This document shows, piece by piece, positions 55,181-64,000 of a stretch of 64,000 nt of DNA. The translations under genes and the position numbers were made by a program. Below the pieces are notes generated by a model. That model was not told the DNA's origin. It saw only the letters and a program-made list of their open reading frames with translations, and did no database searches. Position 1 is the first letter of the stretch, and every line of letters starts with the position of its first letter. The stretch is from Metridium senile (lineage: Eukaryota > Cnidaria > Anthozoa > Actiniaria > Metridiidae): contig OX459095.1 of assembly GCA_949775045.1 (NCBI GenBank), forward strand, positions 25,483,278-25,547,277, written 5' to 3'.

Positions 55181-55790
55181 AAAGTGATTGTTTAATATTT
55201 CCTTATGGGAATTCATTGACAATGAACATTAAATTATGAACAGATTATTGACATATTTTTGGATTGGTTTTATTTTTTTGAATACGATCAGTGAAAATCA
55301 TATATTGTTTTCTTTTCAGAAAACCTTAGTTATCATTGAAAAATGTCGAGTCAGATCTCAGCCTAATGGTTTAGATTGTGTCAGTACTATCTTGTTATGA
55401 AAACTTTCAATAAACTTCAATTACGGGAAAACTGTTGTATTCTAGTGACAAAAATCATTAACAGCTAGCATTCCACCTTATTCATTAGTTCCAATGGTTT
55501 GACTAATTTAGTCTTTGTATTAAGGAATCAAAACTAAGATAGCATAACCTCCTTCAATCGTGTTCTATCAATAAGATTTTGATTTAAAAATGCACCGAGC
55601 CGGTTCCCTGCACATTAATATTTTCTATTCATATCATTTCTTTTATCAAATACGACTCCCAGTAGATACTAATTAGTAAGATTTGAAAAGCCATTCTTTT
55701 ATTTCTTAACTCAAATCATGTGTCTTTGTTAGAATAGGATTAAATCACTGTTTTTTTGTGAGAAAACCTTCTCAAGTGTGAAATAAATTA
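55181..55790. other. intergenic, no feature seen
   Basis: AT-rich, nothing recognised. Confidence 0.4.
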
Positions 55791-55889
55791 GTTACATACC
55801 TCGAATGTTCGGCTATAAGCCTATATATCCCTTGGGCCTGCGGCCCGCGGGATATATATGGCTTATAGCCTCCATTCTCGGTATGTAAC
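55791..55889. mobile_element. 99-bp foldback (GTTACATACC ends)
   Basis: gttacatacctcgaatgttc plus ggctataagcc on the left, inverse ggcttatagcc plus tccattctcggtatgtaac on the right. The centre tatatccc...gggatata also pairs. Confidence 0.85.
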
Positions 55890-56368
55890 TCTTACTTAGA
55901 GACCTCCAAAGTTGACTACCACCTTCCCCTTGAAATACTAGAACAGTGTTGTTTTCGATTTTTCTAGAGCTTATCAGTAGAAAATGTGAGTTTAATTAAC
56001 TTAACAGCTCCCGCAATGTTATCACTAGCTAATTCCATAAAATAAAACGAAATAAAAATATTAACCTTACTCTGGAGTGCCAACTGACGTGGTTAAGTTT
56101 GTTTTATACCTGATTTCCCTTTGTATTTTTCAAACATTTTTAAGCCATAGCAATATTTTGATGATATACATTTTTAGATTTAAACATATATACAAACAAG
56201 ATTCACCTGCTCTTCAATGCAGATGTTTTCATAAAATGTTGAAACAAATGATACGTTTAAAACAAAGACTGAAACTTCAGCAAAGCTCATTAAAAATATT
56301 CGTAAAAAATCAGTGTTTTCAGACTGATAACAGATAAGATTTTTCAATTTTTGAATCAGACTCGGTTT
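55890..56368. other. intergenic, no feature seen
   Basis: AT-rich; nothing recognised. Confidence 0.4.
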
Positions 56369-56395
56369 GGGCGGGAGGGGAGGGGAGGGGAGGGG
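56369..56395 (+). other. G-quadruplex-forming motif
   Basis: Six consecutive runs of two to four G separated by single bases (gggcgggaggggaggggagg then ggagggg), a strong predicted G4. Confidence 0.8.
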
Positions 56396-57285
56396 TACAC
56401 GACCTGGCACGTTTGAATAGACACTTGAGAATTACAAATCCATACGCTATTCGAAAAATGCACTCTTTTTTATGGTATTACTATACACTAGAACGTTTCC
56501 ATATAAAACCACTTTAACATGCAAATGAGTATATGTGTGAAATAACATGCTAATGAGGCGTGCAAAATGCTACAGTGAGTCACGCTCTAGTAATCAAAAT
56601 AAAACTGGCGATCAAGTGACAACGAAAACATTTATAGATTTATTTGAAACCACTTTTATCAATGATTTTCATTGTTGTTTGTGGCTAAAGGAATTAAGCC
56701 CCTCTCTTCCTCCTGTCCCCTCCCCCTAGAGAGCCGCTACGCAGGCTAAGCATTTAGTGAAGGATGTTTCTTTCCTGTTCAGATTTTTGGAGGCTGAAAT
56801 TGTTTTAGGGGTCGATATTTCAGTCTTGTCGAGTTCATTGTGTGAGTTCATCCCTCTGAAAATTTGATCATATAATTTGATATCATCATCAGTATCAACA
56901 TAACATAAACAGTACAACAAGCATTAAATAAACTTCTTTAATTGTGTTCAGCTGCTTTTAAAACTAGCATGATTTCTACTCTTAATAGAAATATATGGTC
57001 ACCAATACGAATACAATATTGTTCTGGACTGACTAGCCTCTCATGCAAGTGAAAACTGCAATGTCGTCCAACGTGACCCCGAGGCTAGTCTGTCAAGAGC
57101 AATAGTTATTCATATAGGTAATCATGTTTTCGATTTGAACAGTGTCTTTCTTCATACTGTCGCTGCGTAAAATCTAGGCATCTATCTATATTGACTTGAT
57201 TACCATTTTATGACAATGTGTGGCGGGGGCTTCCTGTTCAATAAATCTTGGTTAAGATGCTCCTTAGCTTAAAATAGATCGCTTA

Positions 57286-57473
57286 GGGCCCCGGCAAACG
57301 GTTTCAACATTTGCTTCAACATCCGCTCGATGTTGTTGAATGGCAATGTTTACGACTCTTTCGATTCAACATCGATTCAACATGTTTCAACAATATTGAA
57401 AGAGTTTAAACATTGCCATTCAACAAAATCGAACGGATGTTGAAGCAAATGTTGAAACCGTTTGCTCGGGCCC
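57286..57473. mobile_element. GGGCCCGGGCAAACGG MITE, copy C
   Basis: gggccccggcaaacggtttc on the left, inverse gaaaccgtttgctcgggccc on the right, flanked by TTA on both sides (TWA target, PIF/Harbinger style). It shares 'caacatttgcttcaacatcc' and 'gaatggcaatgttt' with copies A and B. Confidence 0.88.
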
Positions 57474-57860
57474 TTAGTTTGGGGTTGACGGGGGAATTTC
57501 TATGGAAAGCGATGGTTGTAAATACTGAGTGAAGTGGTAATATGTACGTGCGAACCTAGCGAAAGAATCAACATGATGGAGAATAATGGTCACAAAGAAT
57601 GAATGTTTTAACACAGCGGGTCAACTTTACCACAGGAAGCTACCCAAACAAACAATGTCATAAACTTGGTCAATCTGTGCTAAAACTACAATTTTCATTA
57701 CTCAAAAGCATTTTAACTTTGTCAAATGTTTATCCAATAAAATGCTCAGCTATCAAATTTACCAGCGTACTATAATCAATTATTAATATAACTTCTGGTC
57801 TATATAGAGTTTTATCTACAATTTGTTGAAGCATACAGCGGTTCTTCACATAAGTATATA

Positions 57861-57988
57861 TGCAACCATTCTCAGGAGAGTGAATTGAACAAAAGAAACG
57901 GCAGCCATGCTGGTGGTCTTGACAAAAGAAAACCATCACCGTGGCTGGTGGTCCTTTTGTTCAATTCGCTCTCCTGGGAATGGTTGCA
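57861..57988. mobile_element. 128-bp foldback (TGCAACCATT ends)
   Basis: tgcaaccattctcaggagag plus tgaattgaacaaaag pairs with cttttgttcaattcgctctc plus ctgggaatggttgca. The inner arms also pair (accatgctggtggt area). No ORF of its own. Confidence 0.88.
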
Positions 57989-59142
57989 AACCAAGAATTC
58001 TTCGAGCGCAAACACTTCAACGGCAAGTTGTGATCGGCATCTTCTTTTACGCGAAAACTTGAATGAAACTAGTTGGAATGAACGGTATTTCCCGCGTGTC
58101 TCTTCATCTCATTTCTCTTGTCTCGCTGGCAGACAAGCCATTGAAGTGTTTGAGTTCGCAAAATAGGAAGAACTTCTGGTTACTAAGCGATAAAAATGCT
58201 CGTTTTAAAAACGAAAATTGGCTTGAAAAAATTGCCAAGATTCTGAACTAATACCCAGGCCTACTCGCTCTCAGAAGTCGCGGTGCACTAAAACAAGCTT
58301 TCTTCACCTAGGAATATCTGCATTCAAAAAAGCACTGACTAAATTTTTTGTTTGAGTTTGGAATTTATAAAAATTACTTCTTAAAAGTTTTCCGGAAATG
58401 TAACGTTTAGAAGGAATTCGAATACACCAAGCAACCTGCATTATCCAGAATACATTGCGATTTGCACTATGCTATAAAACATTAGAGGTCAAGGCTTTTG
58501 AAATAGCTGTATGCCTAGTCTTTTGAAATTGAAAAAAAAGGGGAAAAGAAAAACAAAGAACAAAATAGTCAGAAAACCCTGTTTCGCGGCATTTTTTAAG
58601 GAAAGTTAGTCAACGCTTTTGAAATAAATACATATCCCAAGAAGAAATCCTAGTACCAGCTTCCCCCTACTTTTGCAACCAAAGAGCCTGGGTATCAGGG
58701 CAGGATCTTTTCTCGTAAAAACGAGACAATTTCAATATTTTGCCTAAAGTATTCAGTGCTTCATAAACGTGTGCTTAGGAATATATATATAGATATTTAT
58801 ATCAACGTATGAATTTCAAATATTTTTCTTATACATGTACAGCCATTTACATGAAGGTTGTCCATCAAAGTATCTCTTTTACAAAGAAGTGTCACGTGAT
58901 TACATCAAATCGTCCCTCCATTTCGTTGTTCTCTTCTAGAAATTCAGTTATTTTCCCCTCAAACAATCCCCATTTGTCGAACACTGAACTCCCATAACGA
59001 AGTTCCACAATTGAAAGTTGTTATAATCAAAATGTGCTTCTCACTTTATAGGAGGTGGCCAGATTCTGTTTCGGACTATTTTGTTGAGGTTCTATAAGGT
59101 AGGTTCTATAAGAGCGAGTTGTTAGAAGCATAACTTACATTA
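57989..59142. other. intergenic, no gene recognised
   Basis: Open frames near 57885-58251 have mixed-quality composition and start in the foldback. No splice-supported model is found. Confidence 0.4.
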
Positions 59143-59715
59143 AAAAACTCATTAATAATTCATGACCATTTTGTCCAATCCGATGCCCCTCTCTGGTCAG
59201 CATTGTATATCGCATTATCTACGGCTGAAACGCGGAGGGATTTGAATGCGGCCCAGGGGAATGATGATGTACAATAGAAGAACAATGGAATGCAAATGAA
59301 CATGAAGCATTATATAATGGCACATGTGTCATTATATAATGCTTCATGTCCATATTTCACATATTACCCTTCCCCCCCATCCCCCATCCCCCATCTATAC
59401 TGACGAGTGAACATCAGACTTAGAAATAATTTACTTTTAGATTTTTGGCGAAAAAAATACTTTGATCATGAGTGCCAATGCCAGGATTCGAACCGAGATC
59501 TTCTGCTTGGTTGTATCCGAGCTTTAAGCCATTATGCCACTGAGGAAATCGATGAAAAGTTTGCAACGAAAAGTCATCAAATTCATTAGCATTCAAGTTG
59601 GTTAGCATTCCTCTATTATTAGTGTAGATCAATTCCCTAATGCAAACAACCTTCCGTTTTCTTTTGTTTCATCGATATTGGACAAAATGGTCATGAATTA
59701 CTAATGAGTTTTTTA
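59143..59715. mobile_element. 573-bp inverted-repeat element (TTAAAAAACTCATTAATAAT ends)
   Basis: Near-perfect 40-bp terminal inverted repeats (ttaaaaaactcattaataat, tcatgaccattttgtccaat, and inverses). Inside are a 49-bp hairpin at 59301-59349 (aagcattatataatggcaca), C-rich ccccatcccccatccccc at 59370-59395, and a tRNA-like SINE. Confidence 0.8.
59410..59630 (-). mobile_element. tRNA-like SINE, family S2 copy 2
   Basis: On the minus strand the A-box-like GTGGCATAATGGCTTAAAGC and B box GGTTCGAATCC match copy 1 position for position, with the same 3' body (agatttttggcgaaaaaaat on +). It lies within the 573-bp inverted-repeat element. Confidence 0.7.
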
Positions 59716-59723
59716 AGCCGTTC

Positions 59724-59818
59724 AATAAACTCGCAGAACGTGTTTTATCAGGTTTAAAATCCCTTGGGCTTCGCACTCGGGATTTTAAATCTGATAAAAC
59801 ACTCCTGCTCATTTATTA
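59724..59818. mobile_element. 95-bp foldback (AATAAACTCGCAG ends)
   Basis: ttcaataaactcgcagaacg, tgttttatcaggtttaaaat on the left; inverse attttaaatctgataaaaca and ctcatttattaaac on the right. A half copy is at 52487-52530. Confidence 0.75.
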
Positions 59819-60192
59819 AACTATACGTATTTCACTGAACTACTCAGTATAGACAACCTATATGTAATCAGCAGTAACATTATCAATAATACAATAATTT
59901 ATCAATAGATTTATAACTTTGTAATATTCCTATATAATTGGAAAATGGTTCTAACGATCGCAAAACAAACGGCCAAGTACATTAAACAGTTCTAGATTTT
60001 GAAAATGCAATAATTTAGAGCGGTTATTATATACAATTCATTGCAACAATGACAAAAATCAGCAAATGGGAATTTGGATTAAATTTATCTTGGCAAGCTT
60101 GGTTTGCTTAATCATTCCGATGTTTTGACGACTCTGGTATACACCTATTTCAAAAATTGTTGTAGAAATTAAAGCTACAGTCAACGCTCTAA

Positions 60193-60376
60193 AGCCTGCA
60201 AAGGATGTCGGTCACATGAACATAATTTGTGATTTTAACACGTTTTTCAAAGAAATATTTGTTTCGTTATCTACCACTGCAAAAACTTGTTGACCATATA
60301 ACACAAACATACACAACCAAAATATGGATGAATAAGCTGATGATACGGAAAGAAATACCGACATCCTTTGCAGGCT
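60193..60376. mobile_element. 184-bp element with 20-bp inverted ends
   Basis: Perfect ends AGCCTGCAAAGGATGTCGGT and the inverse. The interior is AT-rich and unpaired. The short ORFs crossing it are not supported. Confidence 0.75.
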
Positions 60377-61356
60377 TCGGAGTGTGGACTGTAGGTTTGA
60401 TTTTGACAACGATCTTTTAATAGGTGCATACTAACATCTATTCCTGTAAAACTAGGGGCTTTAAAATTGAAATTAAAAAAAATATTTATATTACTCTTCA
60501 ATTAATTATTATATTATTAACATGGCGGCTCGTTCATATATTGGCAGCAAAAAACTCGATTTGACTTGAACGTTTGCACAAATATATAGTGTTATTCACT
60601 CTTTTAGGTGAAACTACTCTTATATTACTAAGGTCTCTGAAACGGACTGAAATACTTTAGCTGACGTCAATGCCGTGAAACCCAGTAATATGTACATGGT
60701 ATGGTAATAGGCCATATGTCAGATTACACCGTCATATACTACCCAGCTTAGGAAGCTTTGCCTACTTTCTTTTGTTAAATTGTCGTATCCACAAGAGGAA
60801 TTTAAAAATTGAATAACAAAAAAATCGTAAGGCATTCTGGTACTGGTAGTAAGATGACGTCATCGTGTACTATGGCCTATTGATTTGTAACATAATTTTC
60901 TCATCCTTTTTGGACAACGTTTGTGAAAACGGCGGTATATTCATATCGCACATTTTGCCTTTCTTTTGATTGAGGTCTACCAAACACAACACTCCCTTAA
61001 CAATTATTCCATTGAAAACTAAACGAAAGAAACCTGAGAATTATGAAAACTCTTTTCGAACTAAAATTAAAACAAAATACCTACATAAATACTAAAAAAA
61101 TGTTAAATTCAAACAAAATCACCTAGGTTACTGTCACAGGAAACTCAACTGTTTAACTGACTCTTTCAAATATACGACTAAATTATAAAACATATCTAAA
61201 ATAAACACTTAGGACTAATGGTCACTTACCAGCATGCTTTGCGTTGTTCATTTTGATTTGAGAGTTATATATAATTCATAAGTAGTCAGTCGTTTTAAAC
61301 TGAGAAAACAAGTAAAACTGACAAAACGCTAAATGATTTAGTAAGAGCGTAAATAC
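60377..61356. other. intergenic, no feature seen
   Basis: AT-rich; nothing recognised. Confidence 0.4.
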
Positions 61357-61359
61357 TTA

Positions 61360-61469
61360 GGGGCTGTTGATATGAAAGCGAGTTGTCCCTGCTAGCCGGG
61401 CTAACTCTTTTGTTTTTGTATTCTCCGGGGGACTCAAAACAATAGACTCGCCTTCATATAAACAGCCCC
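61360..61469. mobile_element. 110-bp PIF/Harbinger-like MITE (GGGGCTGTT ends)
   Basis: Inverted ends GGGGCTGTTGATATGAAAGC and the near inverse CTTCATATAAACAGCCCC, flanked by TTA on both sides (61357-61359, 61470-61472). Confidence 0.85.
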
Positions 61470-61480
61470 TTACTCACATC

Positions 61481-62754
61481 AACAAGGGGCCATTTCACTG
61501 CGCATGCGCGTCACGCTTGAGTTTCCCTGGTCATAGCACTTGTTCGTAGCACGTTCTCTCAGAAGAGGTGCTCACATAAATATATGTTCAAGAAATCCGT
61601 TTTTTCTTCTTCTGTAATTAATTGATCAGACTCAAATAATAAGGCTGATATCGAATATGTGTCCTATATGCGATTCAAGCGAAATCATTGGAGTATTGTT
61701 TCGAGAAAAAATGTTAAAAGAGTCATTCAAGCTGACTCGCGAAGAAGAGAAAATGGCGACTGTAACGTACTTTGTAAACATACTTTGCCGTCGGTGTAAC
61801 TCAGGAAATAAGACTATCTGATGCCAGGTCTTTTAACACGATGAGTGGGATGTTATTTGTACTGTAACACAACATTTTGTGTTAAAATCGACTGCAATGG
61901 GTGGCGAAAATTTTCACATTGCCTTCATGTCATAATTGATAAATTCGGGCTGTTCGGCATTTTTCATCTTGAAATGTTATTAAATGTAGTGAAAATACCA
62001 ATGTGTTTTAAGCAGAAATGATGATATCCATATGCATTGGTAATGTTTTATAGTGAATCTTTAATTGGAAAATTGGTGAAGATGGATTTTTTTGCCAATT
62101 AAAGATGTAAACATTGTTTACATGGTCATTATTAATTGGTCAAAACTCTTGAACTTCGAAATACTCGAGCCTGAAATAAGTCACATTTAGTTTATGTACC
62201 ATTCATGAAAGGAGATCCTCGATATCCCAGCAATCGAACAATTTGTTGGCTTTTTATGAAGCATCAAACACAGTACGATTATGCGAATATGATTATTATT
62301 ATTCTTGATTACATGGCTAAATTCTGCGAGAGAATACCACACAAATTCCATTTGATTTTATGTCCTTTGTTTCTATGCTTTCGATCTATCATGTTTGATT
62401 TGTTGGAAAAATTGGGTAAGGTAGCGAAATTTTCAATTTTCTGCCATAAAAAGTGCTGCTTTGCCTTGAATTTTGGCTCCTTCTGTGTGTACCTGAAACC
62501 TATTGTATTCTTTGTTAGCTTCATTCATTGTTTAAATTAAGTCTTTTGTTATTTCTATTGAATTACGTAGACTGTGTTTTTGCTACACTCACAAATAGCG
62601 ATGGAAATGATAAGAAAGATAGATAAATATAACAAAACACAATAGCTCAGCGACATTTGGTTACAAGTGAACGAGTGGGTAGCCTGTGGAGAGCCTGCAT
62701 TGCGATGCCACAGTACAGCATTTCGCGCATGGTCATGCAAAATGGCCCCTTGTT
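61481..62754. mobile_element. 1.27-kb element with 9-bp target duplication, Mutator-like
   Basis: Inverted ends AACAAGGGGCCATTT with further partial pairing (gcgcatgcgcg against cgcgcatggtcatgc). Perfect 9-bp direct repeats ACTCACATC flank it (61472-61480, 62755-62763). The interior is not palindromic and includes a small zinc-ribbon-like ORF. No MuDR transposase is recognised, so it is non-autonomous and may carry captured sequence. Confidence 0.85.
61657..61821 (+). CDS. 54-residue CxxC...CxxC open frame inside the 1.27-kb element
   Basis: The ATG-initiated frame starts MCPICDSSEIIGVLF and ends NILCRRCNSGNKTI. Cys pairs at 2/5 and 44/47 are spaced like a zinc ribbon, and the middle is a charged helix (REEEKMATVTYF). 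It could be a first exon or a captured host fragment; the stop may be read-through of a donor site. No family is recognised. It lies wholly within a transposable element. Confidence 0.35.
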   Translation: MCPICDSSEIIGVLFREKMLKESFKLTREEEKMATVTYFVNILCRRCNSGNKTI

Positions 62755-62885
62755 ACTCACATCGTAAAAGATCATCAAAATGTCTGAATGTGCGATGTTC
62801 ATGGTCCACGAAATTCAATCTTTCGCGCGGTGCATGCTGGTAAGTGGCCATGGGTCTTTAATGATAAATGACTTACTTATTATAC

Positions 62886-62911
62886 AATAATAATAATAAT
62901 AATAATAATAA
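62886..62911. repeat. (AAT)n microsatellite
   Basis: About nine AAT units. Confidence 0.9.
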
Positions 62912-63525
62912 TGAATCTATATTTCTCGAGTGTGAAAATTATATATTCCTAAAACAAAAACTCTAACTAAAGCATAAGAAAGAAAGAAACATTGGTGTTT
63001 ATACAGCAGTAAATCTATTATTATAACATATTCACTGCTATATAAACACCCTAAAGGAACGCACATGTGAAAACTTTGAGGGGTGGAGAAATGACATTTT
63101 GATAACAAAAATACCCTTCTCACTCCCCCATGAAAAATGTTTCGTACGTAATATTTTTTTTTAGAAAATCGCGAATCTCGGTCATGTTGGGGTTCATGAA
63201 GGCCGATCGTTAAGATAGACTAAAACATTTCCAACTGAAAATACATAGCATTTAGACCGAAAACCGATCTATGTCAACTTATATAATAATATCTTTTAAA
63301 ACATTACATATCGTAATTTTTATATGTAAATTAATAAATATCTTTTAAAACTTAAAAGATCAATCTCATAAGTTTCCTATATAAACGCGATTCAGCTTAA
63401 CAATTAAATACTCCATATGCTATTTACAACCTTCACTAACTTGTGTGTGACGTAACGCCGTTCAACGTGACGTTTGCCATCGCTTATCGGTTGCGGCTGT
63501 CACGCAGTGTTAGTCACCTGGTCCT

Positions 63526-63612
63526 GGGAGATCTCTCAATTTGATTGGTCGAGGTGTGATCTCTAAATTTGATTGGACGAGGGAGGGTAAATCTCTCAAT
63601 TGGTATTGGACA
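63526..63612. repeat. three short tandem ATTGG-containing units
   Basis: gatctctcaatttgattggt, gatctctaaatttgattgga and aatctctcaattggtattgg are tandem units of about 32-40 bp, each with an inverted CCAAT core (ATTGG). It may be a promoter-like cluster or only a repeat. Confidence 0.6.
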
Positions 63613-63754
63613 AGATTGTTTCCTTCAAGACTCGACCCAACGCGCAAGACCTCGATTGACAAGTTCTCGGTTTATCATTATCGTCTGCAAGAATACAAAG
63701 AGAAAATATTACTACATTGAGCACAAGTAAATACATCAACTACCACTACTCAGT

Positions 63755-64000
63755 CGTTTTTACAGGGAGTATATGTGGATGCATCGATTTACTCAGTTAT
63801 TTGAGTAACCACTACTCAGTCGTTTTTGTAGTAACTAACTGTGAATGCGTCGATTTACTCAGTTATCTGAGTAACCACTACTCAGTCGTTTTTGCAGTGA
63901 GTAACTGTGGATGTATCGATTTAGTCAGTTATTTGAGTAACCACTACTCAGTCGTCTTTGCAGTGAGTAACTGTGGATGCATTGATTTACTAGTCAGTTA
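63755..64000. repeat. 66-bp minisatellite, truncated by window end
   Basis: The marker 'gtggatgcatcgattt' (variants) recurs at 63775, 63841, 63907 and 63973, an exact 66-base step. Each unit contains 'agttatttgagtaaccacta' and 'ctcagtcgtttttgcagtga'. The array continues beyond the window. Confidence 0.93.

Overview
This is a repeat-dense, AT-rich animal nuclear segment, most likely from an anthozoan cnidarian (sea anemone or coral relative). The reasons are two intronless rhodopsin-class GPCR genes, a five-exon PAN plus fibrinogen-like secreted gene of the type described from coral skeletal matrix (USOMP5-like), an intron-containing ABHD4/5 hydrolase, an ANKUB1 gene, and many foldback (MITE) elements, tRNA-derived SINEs and minisatellites. 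The assignment is inference from family resemblance; no species is claimed.

Layout. 0-10 kb: microsatellites, three foldback elements, one intronless GPCR (3337-4341, +), a long GAA tract and a G-tract-capped element. 10.4-20.0 kb: three tandem copies of a ~2.45-kb unit, each carrying an internal tRNA-derived SINE and each interrupted by a different foldback element, so the sibling copies preserve the empty sites. 20.0-28.9 kb: AT microsatellites split by a Tc1/mariner-like foldback, a minisatellite that abuts the stop codon of the USOMP5-like gene, and that gene on the minus strand. Its large introns hold two more partial copies of the 2.45-kb unit and a three-level nest of transposons. 29-31.5 kb: a 98-bp tandem repeat and a 590-bp inverted-repeat element. 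31.5-35.6 kb: a three-exon minus-strand gene reconstructed here, encoding a secreted, cysteine-free, very acidic protein with YVEPTED heptad repeats. 36-41.6 kb: four coding exons of ABHD4/5 (+) between foldback elements. 43.4-45.6 kb: a minisatellite and GAA tract leading into a second intronless GPCR (+), then a SINE. 47.4-49.6 kb: ANKUB1 in one exon (-). 51-64 kb: gene-poor, with a transposon-type cysteine-peptidase fragment, a 5'-truncated LINE, two related SINEs, many foldbacks, a 1.27-kb element with 9-bp target duplications enclosing a small zinc-ribbon-like ORF, and a 66-bp minisatellite cut off by the window end.

The genes do not form an operon or one pathway. Two neighbouring minus-strand genes (21.8-28.9 and 31.5-35.6 kb) both encode predicted secreted proteins of extracellular-matrix character. 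That pair is the most interesting gene-level signal.
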